Origin: Orobanche coerulescens
Lineage: Eukaryota; Streptophyta; Magnoliopsida; Lamiales; Orobanchaceae
DNA: 64,000 bases
Assembly: GCA_033398695.1 (NCBI GenBank)
Contig: JAWKAU010000035.1
Location: forward strand, 62,001-126,000
Direction of reading: 5' to 3'
The notes beneath the pieces were generated by a model. It ran no database searches. It saw only the letters and a list, made by a program, of their open reading frames with translations, and was not told where the DNA came from. Shown here one piece after another: positions 9,505 to 21,185 of this stretch (positions are counted from its first letter, which is position 1; each line of letters starts with the position of its first letter). The position numbers and the translations under genes were made by a program.

Positions 9505-11823
9505 TCGCCGGCAGGTCTCGGCCTATATAAGGCCTCGACCGAGTCACCCTTATCATTTTCCATTTTTCTTCGTTCCTTCCGCGATTTCTTCAGCAAATAT
9601 GATGGTTTTGAGTAGAATCAACTTATAACAACATGTTTTGGAAGTTGGAATCATGGATTAACATCATCCTCCACCCGGATCGAAGCTAAGAACACATGAA
9701 CTTTTGGTTTTTGGATGTTCTTGAGGTTTCTTGGTGTTTTGGCCGATTTGCTCCATTTTGATTCAGATTATTGGTAGAACTTGATTGTATACTCGTAATC
9801 ATTCAATACTCTTGAAGTTTTGTGGAACAAATTCGAGTATTTCTTCGTTAAAATGATTAAATTGGATTATGCCTTCAAAGTGTTCGATGAAATGCCTCAA
9901 TGAGTTGAACTTGGGAAATTCTATACTTTTTCGTATGAATGATGGTTGAATTGATATTGTTGTGATAATTCTTGGTATTTACGAGAATTTTGTTAAGGGA
10001 AGATAATGAATTGGTGATCAAATGATTCGATTATGTTGTTATGAATATGGAATCGTAATATTCTCGATGTTCTTGGTAGTTTGTTTCGATTCGTGATGTT
10101 ATGGGAAGTATATATGTTGAAGACATCGTTAGGACCATTGAACACCGAATTTAGGCTTGTGTTCGTATTGTTAAGAGTTGATACGGTTTGGTTTCGTATG
10201 ATCGAGATGTCGTTGAACCATCGAGTTTGATTAGTTGGTCATTTCGGTTGTTGATTGTTGTTGAACGTATCGTTAACTAATTATTGCATTAGGTTGCGTT
10301 TAGTGATCGTTGAAGTTAATCACAGCTGGACGAAATGGGTCATGGAGCTTGTAGACGAAGACGGCGGGATTGATAGTGGCTTCGTCGAATTGGTATCAAG
10401 GCAAGTTATGCTTGCTCAGTTCATAATGTTAATAAATGATTTCGTTTTCATTTCATTTATGATTCATATAGCAATGGTATTATGGAATATATCAATTGTC
10501 GGAATGGTGGTATGTATGGTATTTTTGGACTAAGATAAATCATAATGTATATGATTTTAAAGATGTCTAGTGGAAATGGGAACGTGAATTATAATTTGGT
10601 CTATTGCATGAGAAGTTGGATATCAAGGTTAGTTATCGTGTCGATGTTGAACTCGGGATGGTGGTTTGGTATTAGTTATGAACTGTACTTCATTTTGGAT
10701 TGTCGGATAAACCGTGTATTCGTTCAGGGCGGTTGGTCGTGGAAAGGTTGGCGTCTCCAGCTTGAGGTAAATTAATATTGTTAGATTATGATAATCATCA
10801 TGTTGCATTATTGCATGTGTGTGTTGATATTTCATGCGGTGAGTGTGCACCATTGTTTGTTACGTTTTGTAATGTGCTCTTCCTTTGAGCAGTGATTTGT
10901 TGGGCCGATGTGTTAGGGGATAAGACCTATATGGCACCTATGTTCCGGGGTATTCCTGTGTGGATACTTTCGTGACCCTTGGTTGCGACCTTGGGGTATT
11001 TTGTGATTGCATGAACTGTGTTAGGGGATAAGACCTATATGGCACCTATGTTCCGGGGTATTCCTGTGAGATGCTTCCGTGACCTCGTCGCTTTGCCTTG
11101 GGGTTTATGTGTTATATTATATGCATTGTTGAGCATGATGTGGACTATTGTCTGATGGAAATACGACATTGTGGTCGTGCCGGTCTTCTATGATCGAGTT
11201 ACTGTTGCTCTTTTGGGAAGTCTTTTGATCCTTGATGGATATGCGTTTCTTCGAGATTTGTTGTCATGTTGTATCGTGACGTCTATCTTGAGTCTTATTG
11301 ATTGGTCGTTCACAGTCCATGTATAATTGGATCTGTTCAATATTCGGGTTGTCCTTGAAATCCCGTATATATATGATTTGTATATGGTTGACGATTTTAT
11401 TCTCTCGTATATCTGTCCCCGTTGATCCTTTTCTGATCTCGTTTGGAGTTACCTTATCGATGGTCAACTCATTGATATCGATCCTTGATAAATCTCGTTT
11501 GGAATTCACCCTGTCATTGGTAATCTCGTTCGTTATTGATCCTTATTGATTCCGTTTGGGAGTTGTCTCACCGTTGGTATTCTTGGTTATTAGTCCTTGA
11601 TTGATGTTATCGAGTTTACCGTGTCGGGTATTCTCGTTTGTCGATTCCTTATTGCTCTTGTTGGAGTTTACCGTATCGTTGGTATTCCCTTGTTGGTCCT
11701 TATTGATCTTGCTAGAGTTTCATCGTGTCGTCGTATTCTCACCGTTTACCCTTTATTGATCTTATTTGAGTTTATCGTACCGTTGGTATTTCTGGTTGTC
11801 GACTCTTATTAACCTTGTTAGAG

Positions 11824-12152
11824 TTTACCATGTCGTCGGTATTCTCGGTTATTGATTCTTCCTTGATCCTTACCGTGTCGTCGGTATTCTCGGTTATTGA
11901 TTCTTCATTGATCCTTACCGTGTCGTCGGTATTCTCGGTTGTCGACCTTTTATTGATCTTGATGGGATTTGCCGTGTCGTCGGTATTATCGGTTATTGAT
12001 TCTTCGTTGATCCTTACCGTCTCGTCGGTATTCTCGGTCATTGATTCTTCTCTGATCCTTACCGTCTCGTCGGTATTCTCGGTTATTGATTCTTCGTTGA
12101 TCCTTACCGTCTCGTCGGTATTCTCGGTTATTGATTATTCGTTGATCTTGTT
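11824..12152 (+). repeat. 45-bp tandem array, about seven units (B 3' LTR)
   Basis: Same array as in the 5' LTR with a few substitutions; no change in unit number is apparent. Confidence 0.8.
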
Positions 12153-13026
12153 GGAGTTACCAGATCATGGTATTCTCGTCCATGTTGATCCTTTGTCGAT
12201 CTTGTGTGGAAATATCATGTCATTGATATTTCCGTTGTGATGCATCGATTGTTTATCATTATTGACTGTGTGAGTATTCATGCTTTGTATTGATATCCGG
12301 GACTTGCCATTGTTTCAGGACAGTTGATTTGCAGATGTATCGTGTGATATCAGTTCCTATCAGTATTGGGATCCAATTGTGCGATCCAGCCAGCAGAATT
12401 GAACTTGGCCAGATTATTCTATACTCGAGATATGTTTATGATTGGAAATCTCGGTAGTGTTTCGGATACAGTACAGGTGATTACATTTGAATTCGTTCAT
12501 TACTGAAGGACACGAGGCGTGGGATATGGTAAGAATTGATTGTTATGGTTGTGACAGGTTGGTAAGGTTACTTCGGTAAAATACATGGGGAATGTTCTTA
12601 CTCTGTAGATTACATTGATATGTATTGTTTTTGTGATGTGATCGTTATCATTGTTGAGTATTATGGCTGACCCCGTCGTGGGCTTTATCTTTAGGTACTC
12701 GGAGTTCGAGCTAATAGCGGTCGTGAAGGGATGAGCTTTCCGGTGATACTGGCTATGGCGTAGTTGTTGGGATTCGAGTGTTCTTTCTTTTTTTTTTATA
12801 ATTCCGTTGTAAATGTAATTAATTGTGTTTTTATCCGCTGCGTGTGTGTATTTAAATTGGCTTTCAGTATTCTTTGAACTGTGTTTTTATCCGTTGCGTG
12901 TGTGTGTGTTCTTTCAAAGGGCTTTTTGACATTTTTAAACGTTTGCGAAAATAATTTTAGCCTTGTGGGTTCCAATATAGGGCCCACGGCGCTGTAATAT
13001 TCCCGTTCGGTTTTGGGGGTGTTACA

Positions 13027-13980
13027 CAGAACCAGACTGGCAGCAACCGGGGAACATTCAAGAGGCCCCAACCAGTGCCAAATCCTTCTGAAGGGCAACC
13101 CATGGGGTCGAAGCCAACCGGATCGCAACCTCGAGCGGTCAGCCTATCTGTTCTGTCCTATAACTGTGGAGACCATGGAAACATCAATTCTAAATGCCCG
13201 AGGTCGGCCGTTACATGCCATACTTGTGGGAAGAATGGACATCGTGCTCGTTATTGTAGGAGTGGACCAGGACGTACTCCAGCAGCACCTCATGCTCCAG
13301 TTCAGTCTCCCGTCCAGAATCGTGTACCCCCGTCCGCTTCCTATCAGACTACCGGAGCAAACAGAGGAGTGGGCCGTGGAAATCAAGCTGGTGCATCTAG
13401 TACCGGGGCTGCAAAATCCAGAGTCTACGAGATGAAGAAGGCCGACGATCCCGAAGCCAACATGATTGCAGATACTCTCGAGATCCGATCTCAGCCTGTC
13501 TGTGTTCTTTTTGATACTGGTGCTTCACACTCCTTTTTATCTGCTTCTTGTTTGAGTTGTTTGCAATTAGATCACGTTACGAATTGTGAACCTTATATAC
13601 TTGGTCTACCTGATGGTAGAAGAATTGTTGGGAATTGTGAAGTGCAGGACTGTCCGATTCGCATAAACGACAGTGACTAGCTGTCGAATTTAATTGTGGT
13701 CGATTTACCTAAAGATGATGTGATTTTGGGTATCGATTGAATGGATCGTCATGATGCCATATTTAGTGTCCGCAAGCGATCAGTGACCGTCACATCTGAC
13801 GATGGTGTTGAGTGTACTTTTCAGGGTGACTATCCCAGCCGTTCTGGGAGAGTCATCAACGCTATGAAAGCAGTAAAACTACTTAATGAGGGGTGTATTG
13901 GATATTGGTGTTTCATGACCAAAACAGCGGATCGACCAGTCGAATTGGCCAATATTCCGGTAGTCTGAGACTACCTAGAC
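13027..13980 (+). pseudogene. gypsy gag zinc knuckle and protease, broken (T1 copy 2)
   Basis: Continuation of T1 copy 2 after element B. The open stretch 13075-13677 has a CCHC knuckle CHTCGKNGHRARYC (about 13217-13258), preceded by a partial knuckle NCGDHGNINSKC, then a Pro/Ser-rich linker and the protease with DTGASH (about 13513-13530). A TAG at 13678-13680 replaces Trp (TGG in copy 1), a TGA near 13738 replaces Trp in the IDWMDRHDA block, and a TGA near 13966 replaces Arg before the reverse transcriptase linker. No frameshift is needed; the lesions are single substitutions to stop. Confidence 0.85.
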
Positions 13981-15453
13981 GTGCTTCCATATGAGTTGCC
14001 AGGCTTACCTCCACATCGTGATGTAGAGTTCAATATTGAATTAGAGCCAGATACGTCCTCGCTTTCGAAAGCACCGTATCGTATGGCTCCGAATGAGATA
14101 CAGGAGTTGAAGAACCAGCTTGAAGATTTGACGGAGAAGGGATATATTCGACCTAGTGCGTCCCCTTGGGGAGCACCCGTGCTATTTGTACGGAAGAAAG
14201 ATGGATCTCTGCGTCTGTGTATTGATTATCATGAGCTGAACAGGGTAACCATTAAGAACAAATATCCATTACCGCGTATTGATGATTTATTGGATCAGCT
14301 TCAGGGGGCTGCTGTGTTTTCTAAGGTCGACTTGAGGTCCGGTTACCATCAGCTGAGGATTCGTGAGTCTGACATTTTGAAGACCGCTTTTCGTACTAGC
14401 TATGGGTATTATGTGTTCGTAGTGATGCCTTTTGGACTGACTAATGCACCGGCAGTATTCATGGAGTTGATGAATCACGTCTTTATTAATTATCTGGATC
14501 GCTTTGTAGTTGTTTTTATTGACGACATTCTGATCTACTCTCGTGACCATGATGAGCATGAGCGTCATCTCCATCAAGATCTCGAGGCGTTAAGACGGGA
14601 GCAATTTTATGGAAAATTTTCTAAATGTGAGTTCTGGATGCGTGAAGTTATTTTTCTCGGCCATGTGATATCAGCCAATGGAGTGAGAGTAGACCCTCAA
14701 AAGACAGAAGCTATTCGAGACTGGCTACCTCCGAAGAACATTAAGGAAGTACGCAGTTTCCTCGGACTAGCAGGTTATTACCGACGGTTCGTGGAAGGTT
14801 TTTCCAAGATTGCCCAACCGATGACTAACTTGTTGAGGAAGGATAAGAAGTATTTATGGTCAGAGGCATGTCAGCCGAGTTTTGATGAACTCAGGAGTCG
14901 GTTGATTTCGGCACCTATTTTGGTTTTATCGAAAGGAGCGGAAGGATTCGTGGTGTATAATGACGCGTCTAAACAGGGCCTTGGATGTGTACTAATGCAT
15001 AACGGGAAGGTGATCTCTTTTGCATCAAGACAGCTACGACCTTACGAGGTCAACTACCCCACCCATGATTTGGAACTTGCAGCCGTGGTGTTTTCTTTAA
15101 AAATTTGGAATCACTATCTGTATGGAGTTACCTGTTAGATTTTTACCGATCACAACAGCCTGAAGTACATTTTTACTCAGAAGGAGTTAAACATGAGGCA
15201 GAGAAGGTGGCTAGAACTCATCAAAGATTATGATATCGAGATCCTTTATCATCCGGTCAAAGCCAATGTAGTTGCCGACATTTTAAGTCGTAAAACAGTA
15301 CAGGAGCTGATGCTTGCCCGCTTGATAGTTCAGAGAGAATTCCAGTTAGAGTTGGTGAGGCCAGAAATTGAAGTCTGGTTACAACGTATTCAAGGACAAC
15401 TCTGCACACTGGAGATTTCATCGTCCCTTGAGGATATAATCAGATCGAAGTAG
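13981..15453 (+). pseudogene. gypsy reverse transcriptase and RNase H, nearly open (T1 copy 2)
   Basis: One frame covers the whole reverse transcriptase: LCIDYHELN (about 14215), [11 protein letters not shown] (about 14418-14450), catalytic [10 protein letters not shown] (about 14515-14545), FLGHVIS (about 14655) and the RNase H start with VYNDAS. A TAG at 15136-15138 replaces Gln in the CQIFTDH block; the RNase H then continues in the same frame through [20 protein letters not shown] to VVADILSRK, ending near 15451 at a TAG. The reverse transcriptase core keeps both catalytic aspartates. Confidence 0.87.
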
Positions 15454-16317
15454 GTTACGCACCAATTCTTATCTCGAGTTTAGGATGAAGTAACTCAAGG
15501 GAAAGACCCTAGCTTTGTGATCCACGAGGATGGATTGATACGCTTCAGGAATCGAGTTTGTGTACTCACAGACGATGAATTGAGGAACTCTATCCTGAGA
15601 GAAGCTCATGCTACCCTGTACTCCATTCACCCGGGGTCTAGCAAAATATATAAGGATTTGAAGCAATATTATTGGTGGGGAAGTATGAAACGTGAAGTTG
15701 CAGAGTTCATTTCGAGGTGTTTAACCTGTCAACAGGTTAAGATTGAGCATCAGCGACCTGCATGGATGCTAAAACCGCTCCCGATTCCTGAGTGGAAATG
15801 GGAGGACATATCGATGGATTTTATCACTAGCTTACCGACTAGTCGTCGAGGGATGAATACGATTTGGGTGATTGTGAGCCGCCTGACCAAATCAGCCCAG
15901 TTTTTGGAGATAAAAGACACATGGGGACCCGAGAGATTGGCCCAGCTATTTATCAAAGAGTTTGTAAGGTTACATGGTACCCCTAAGAGTATTGTATCAG
16001 ATCATGACGGGTGATTCGTGTCACATTTCTGGAAAGCAGTTCATCGTGCGATGGGTACGCAATTGAACTTCAGCACAACTTTTCATCCGCAGACTGATGG
16101 TCAGACTTAGAGGACTATCCAGACTCTAGAGGATATATTGAGGGCATGCGTTCTTGATTGGAAGGATGATTGGGAGGCCCAACTACCTTTGGTGGAATTC
16201 ACTTATAATAATAGCTGGCACGCTTCGATTCAGATGGCACCTTATGAAGCATTGTATGGCCGTCGTTGTAGATCCCCTCTGTGTTGGGACGATCTATCTG
16301 AATCTTTGGGTACGGAA
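15454..16317 (+). pseudogene. gypsy integrase, interrupted by element D (T1 copy 2)
   Basis: HHCC domain at about 15601-15735 (REAHATLYSIH, CLTC). Catalytic core with SMDFITSLP (about 15813), SDHDG (about 15998) and LEDILRAC (about 16125-16148). Stops occur at 15451-15453, about 15481, 16012-16014 (TGA for Arg in DGRF) and 16108-16110 (TAG, at the same codon as in copy 1). At 16317, right after the codons for LGTE, element D begins; the frame resumes at 25185. Confidence 0.85.
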
Positions 16318-16467
16318 TGTAATATCCGGATAAATTGTTGAGTATTTTCATCTGTATTTGAACCCTGTATTACCTGAATTGGTGCTATCAATAATCGAAA
16401 TACGATCGTTTCCGTATTCGTATCCTCATGCATGATAATATCAACCTTTAATCATTTTCATGCAACT

Positions 16468-16849
16468 ACGTACGCACGCTAACAGGTAAGCGTAACGTAC
16501 GTTACGATCTGGAAATAGCGTACGCTACGAGCTAGACGTAGCGTACGTAAGGAGGTCAATAATTGAACAGACTGGCTAGCACATGGACAGCTGGTGGTGG
16601 GGCTCGGAAAGATTCCCGCGGATGAACCTGGACAGTTTTGGGGTCAAGGGTGTTAACGTACGCTAAGGCTTGTAACTAGCGTACGCTAATATGTGTAGCT
16701 TACGTACGTAATGCATAGGGTGTAACGTACGTAAGCTAGTACAAAACGAGACAGTAAGCTATCAGTGATCGATAGCGTACGCTAATATCGAATAGTAGCG
16801 TGCGCTAAGTATATTACGTACGTAAATGGCTGAGGCTAACGTACGTAAA
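16468..16849 (+). promoter_or_regulatory. CGNNCG palindrome cluster in element D 5' LTR
   Basis: About a dozen cores in two flavours, TTACGTACGTAA / AACGTACGTT and TAGCGTACGCTA, for example near 16493, 16516, 16535, 16654, 16677, 16699, 16721, 16778, 16814, 16838. The last ends about 12 bp before TATATATA (16861). Confidence 0.7.
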
Positions 16850-17454
16850 TCTCAAGATATTATATATATGGACAACACCCCATTTCGTTTCTCTTCGTCC
16901 CTTTCACTTGCAATTCATTTTCCTTCATTTCTAGAGGGTTTCACCTCTAAAACACATAAAGAACACGTAGACTCGATCATTTAAGTTAAACATCTTGCAT
17001 TGACATTCAAGCAATCTAATGGATGCTACCTCGTGTCTCTGCTTTTATTTCATATTAAGGTATTTTAATGCTACCTCAACCTTGATTCCGTGTTCTTAAG
17101 GATGTTTTGAACATACCACCAGGATTATTAAGCTCCATAAGATGATTTTTATCCGAACACCATGTTTTTGGAAGTTGGAATGTTCATGCTTTAGTTAACC
17201 GAGTTAAGAACGTTATAGTCCGACTCTTGTTATGATAATCAAGTAAGGTAAAATTTGAGATTAATAAACCATGTTGTATGGTGTTTCCATAATGATCATA
17301 GACTTAATGATGGTAACAACCTCAGATTTTCCGAACTACATTTGAGGATCTATAATCAATATTTGGAGTGAGTATTATGATGGGAGGATTAACCTGGAAT
17401 TCATAGACATCAACACCGTAGGATCATTATGATTCACATGAGTATGATATATGT

Positions 17455-17625
17455 GAATATAACGACGTTAAGCTTTATGCATTACGACGTTATACCTCGA
17501 GAAAGGCAATCGTCAATTGAGAAGAACTGTCCAAGGCATGCTTAGCGTCGCTAATCCTTGTAGCTTACGTGCGCTAACGTGCAGGCGTAACGTGCGTTAC
17601 GTATGTGTAACGTGCGTTACGAAGA
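17455..17625 (+). promoter_or_regulatory. second CGNNCG cluster, downstream of the TATA box (element D)
   Basis: Contains AACGACGTTAAG, TTACGACGTTAT, TTACGTGCGCTAA and two AACGTGCGTT. In the 3' LTR the first two read AACGTACGTTAAG and TTACGTACGTTAT (about 23021 and 23044), so each has lost one T here. Confidence 0.55.
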
Positions 17626-17887
17626 GAACGATTAGGGTTCACCATCTTTTTATGCTTTTCCTCGTGTGATTGATTACTTATTTAATGATAGGATATTAAG
17701 GACGAATTTCCTACGATAATCCAAAGGTTGAGCCTCTCCGATCGTCGTTCGTTGGAGTTCGGATTGTTCCAATCAATTGTATTTCCGGAGTATTCGCGAG
17801 AGATTACCAAGGCAAGTACCTTGATATACGAATTATAATTACGTGAAATCATTGTTGCTGAAGTGTATGAATCATGTTATGAATATC

Positions 17888-17898
17888 TGTATTTATAT

Positions 17899-17934
<36 letters not shown>

Positions 17935-17940
17935 TAGATA
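17888..17940. repeat. TA microsatellite in element D 5' LTR
   Basis: Interrupted TA tract, roughly 45 bp. The matching tract in the 3' LTR (about 23462-23511) is longer, which accounts for part of the LTR length difference. Confidence 0.85.
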
Positions 17941-18639
17941 TGTGTGGATATTTATGTAATATTAATTGATAGAGTTTAAGGCCTAATGTGCTAAGTCTTG
18001 ATGAATAACGTGCGAGTTATTGTTTATTTTGCGTAGTTGCGTACTGGCGAATAAATTATGTGGATTGATGAACTGATTTGATAATTGTTGCAACGGTTGA
18101 CTGTGTGCTTGGTATTTGTAATAATGTGAATACTTGTTATGAGAGACGTCATATCCGGGTACCTCTGAGGGCGGGCGTGCACTCCGGCTTTGTCTGTACG
18201 CAATGAGCGGCTCCATATGATTGGTGAACACCGGTGTTACTTAATGCGCGAGCAAGGCGGCTCTGTGGGAGTGAACGCCGGCGCGGTGACATGTGCAATG
18301 GGCGGCCAATATAGTGGAGTGAACGCCGGTACACAGTGTGCAAGGGAGGCGCCTGGCAGCTTATTGGTAACGGATATTTGAGTGATATCTAAGTCCCAGT
18401 TGTCAAATGATTTTCGAAATTTAAATCTTTGCAACTTACTTTTAATGTTGGTCTTGACGTAGACCGCGGATTGTGTTTCTGGAGTTCGTTCCAATTTGTT
18501 TTAAATGTTGGTATCAGGGTTAATTAACCAAGGATATTTGATGAGATCTCCGAGGGTTAATTAATCAGGGGTCTTGAGCAGGATTTGTCGAATGAAAGGT
18601 TGTGCCTTTGATTGTACTGTGTTGATTATTCTGTGTATT

Positions 18640-18835
18640 GGGTCGAGGACCCCGTGAGATGTTGAGATTTGATCTCGTGATGATATTATTTGGATTGGGC
18701 CGAGAACCCCGTGAGATGTTGTAATGATTCACTTGTGATAGTGTTTTATCATTTGGGTTGAGAACCCCGAATGACGTTGTGATAGTTTTCTTGCAAAATT
18801 GTTTTCCACATGTTGGGTCAAGGACCCGAGAGCTT
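18640..18835 (+). repeat. four degenerate repeats in element D 5' LTR
   Basis: Units spaced about 60-70 bp, each with a GGGTCGAGAACCCCG-like word, some followed by TGAGATGTTG. Present also at about 24217-24410 in the 3' LTR. Confidence 0.6.
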
Positions 18836-19594
18836 TTGAAGTATTTTCTAAAGTATTTCCATCTGATTTTCAAAACCCCAAGATGACCCGAGTCAATATA
18901 AATATTTTCGAACTTTCTTATCAAAATACTTTTCCTTTTATAAAAGGGAATTTTCGACTCCTTGGGTTCGTTTAAAGTTTCATTGGTGTTATGTTCTCAG
19001 ACGGAGAATATGACAATGTGATTATCTTTCACCTTGTGTATGTAATACTATTCTCAGTGACCATTTGAATGTGTGGGTTGTGTTAAGGTTTCACGATTGA
19101 GTTTTGTGTTATTATTATTCGTATATCTTGTATGTTATGTACTTGCACTAGCAAAATTCCGGTTGCTAACCCCCGAGTTTCGGGGTGGGTGCCTGTTATG
19201 CGCTGTGTTTTGGCAAATGGGAGCAATCCACAGAATGGTGGGACGGAGATGGAGGACAATGATACTAATCACACCATAGTTAGAGTCTTTTCTTGTGTTT
19301 CATTTTGGTCGGTATTTCTCTGTCGTTCGAGTATTCACCCTTGCATGGGTGTGGTTTTCATTTATTAAATTGAATTGTCGTTCTTTTCTGTGTTCAAGTT
19401 TATTTTCATCATTGAGATGTAAGATTCATTTGTTTTCTATATTGTTTAATGATCTTGACGGTCTGCGTTGTATTTAGATTGACCCCGGTCGGTCAATCAT
19501 TTTGTAGTCTAGTAGAGTTTAGCCTTGTAGATCCTTGTAAGAAGGGCCTACGGCGTGTAACATTTCCGGATGTATTCTGGGGGTGTTACAAATA

Positions 19595-19606
19595 TGGTAT
19601 CAGAGC
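19595..19606 (+). other. primer binding site of element D
   Basis: TGGTATCAGAGC, four bases after the 5' LTR; exact match to the complement of the 3' end of plant initiator tRNA-Met as known for many plant LTR elements. Confidence 0.88.
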
Positions 19607-20780
19607 TTAGGTTTGCGAAAAACCTAGGCCGTTGGGTCAAGTCCATGTCTTGTGTGTAAGTCGCGCGCGGAGTTGTGATTAGTATCGTGGTTCCAACATC
19701 ATCTTCAAGCAATCCGTGATGGTAAGCCTCCCGAATCGTAAGTCCCCTTACATACGTATTTGATTATATTGTGCTTAACGTGAACCTAGGGTTTGAACTT
19801 GTTAGAGATTATATTGTTTTACGATATCACCTGCATATACGCGTCGAGTGAGAATGGTTATGTAGTATACTTCGGTAGTCAAACATATTTATCGGTTTCT
19901 GCATTTCAGTAGGATAAATCTTTGAGTGTTAATTTTATCCGCTGCGTGAGTATTGTGAAATGACTCTTGACATTTTGGCATTTTAGTCTTGCACATTTTA
20001 ACGGTATTTTTATGACGGTATTTAATTGTTTACAAATGATTTTGTAAGTTTTGGAAAATGCTACCGTCATCGGCTTTTGGCATATTTTGAAATGATTTTC
20101 AAATGGTTTTTAGCACAGTAGGTTCTCGGTACGTAATCCCGGCATGTAATATTTCCGGGCCGAATTACGAACATTTCAAAGTAGTGTTTTGAAATTTTCC
20201 TAGCATTGTAAACCTCATGATTTGATGTAGTCGTGTCGAATGGTCACGTATTTTGGTGAAAAGTTCTTTCGAATAAACATTTTGGTAGAAGAGGAAGGAT
20301 TTTCAAAATTGTGGTATTTGGGACCCAACACTTTCGAAATATTTTAAATTAGTTACAATTCGATTTTCAATTTTCTTGTAGGCATTACTCGAAAATAAAT
20401 TTTTAGAATCATTGTATAAACTTCCTCTTTCAAAACAAAGGACATGATTTACAAGTTTTGAGCACAACGTGATTCGGCTTTTCTTCAAATTTTTTTAAAA
20501 GCATACGCATAATGATCGTCCTAGACGAAGGACTGGAAGTTGATTTGAGAAAATTTCGTGCTTTACGATATTACCGTTATTCTAAGGATGCTAATTAAAC
20601 CTTATGTTGATAATCGTGGTATACCGTACAACCGACTATGTGATAACAATAAACGGTACTATCTCGCATTAGCATGTCGAGCCTCGCGGATATAGACGTA
20701 ATATAGGAAGCGAAGCGGTGAGGTGGTTCAGACGACAACGATTCATGTTACGGTGAAGGAATATCAAGATCGACGATAAC
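19607..20780 (+). other. Element D internal leader, no coding sequence seen
   Basis: About 1.2 kb of AT-rich sequence between primer binding site and the gag relic. I see no gag capsid motif and no long frame on the + strand. Confidence 0.6.
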
Positions 20781-20796
20781 CTATGAAACCTCCTCG

Positions 20797-21185
20797 GTGA
20801 CCGAGCCAACGAGCGGAGAAAAGAGACCGAGGACATCCGGAAAATTTTTGGGCAAGTGTGAGACTAAGGTTCTCAAACCCCCACGTCGTTCGAATGCGTC
20901 GTCTTCGCGGTCGAGAATGAGCATTGGGAATCCCCAACCAAAGATCGCTGACTCCGTAAGAAGAGAGTGTGCTTCAACCGCAACCGCACGGGACACATCC
21001 GTGTAAATCGTCCCTCACCACTCTTGACTTGTCATCGGTGCGGGTGTGAAGGCCATCGGGAGAAACATTGTGAGATAATTTCTGAATTGGCAAAGAATGC
21101 TACTCTGTCGGTGAGCAGAGCAAGTGGTCGGAGAATGTCCCGAAACCTTATGTCTTCTGCTGAAGAGCCTATTATAGGCGAATGA
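20797..21185 (+). pseudogene. gag nucleocapsid relic of element D
   Basis: A basic, Pro/Ser-rich linker (20797 to about 20960, frame 1) is followed in another frame by two CCHC zinc-knuckle units. The second, CHRCGCEGHREKHC (21030-21071), is canonical CX2CX4HX4C. The first (20970-21011) keeps the spacing but has Arg (CGC, CGT) in place of the second and fourth zinc ligands; each is one T-to-C step from Cys. The two knuckles start exactly 60 bp apart, as do the knuckles of element E (30163 and 30103). No capsid, protease or reverse transcriptase is present. Confidence 0.72.

Larger units (their letters stand above)
3700..13026 (+). mobile_element. Element B: non-autonomous, LTR-dominated gypsy-type retroelement
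   Basis: A complete element bounded by TGTAATATCC at 3700 and GGTGTTACA ending at 13026, flanked by the 5-bp target duplication CAGAA (3695-3699 and 13027-13031). It interrupts T1 copy 2 gag, whose sequence reads straight through when B is removed. LTRs are 4487 bp (3700-8186) and 4458 bp (8569-13026); the internal region is only 382 bp (8187-8568). About 96% of the element is therefore LTR. It encodes no gag or pol. The + orientation follows from primer binding site, polypurine tract and TATA box. It must have been mobilised by proteins of another element, presumably a chromovirus. Confidence 0.93.
8569..13026 (+). repeat. Element B 3' LTR
   Basis: 4458 bp, pairing with 3700-8186. Nearly identical over most of its length. 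Differences cluster in 9145-9480 (palindrome cluster) and 11600-11740 (small gaps in the tandem-repeat zone). Confidence 0.92.
16318..19590 (+). repeat. Element D 5' LTR
   Basis: 3273 bp. Contains the palindrome cluster (16468-16849), TATATATA at 16861-16868, a second small palindrome cluster (about 17455-17625), a TA microsatellite (about 17888-17935), a GC-rich palindromic block (about 18165-18360) and four degenerate units with GAGAACCCCG (about 18640-18835). Confidence 0.93.
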
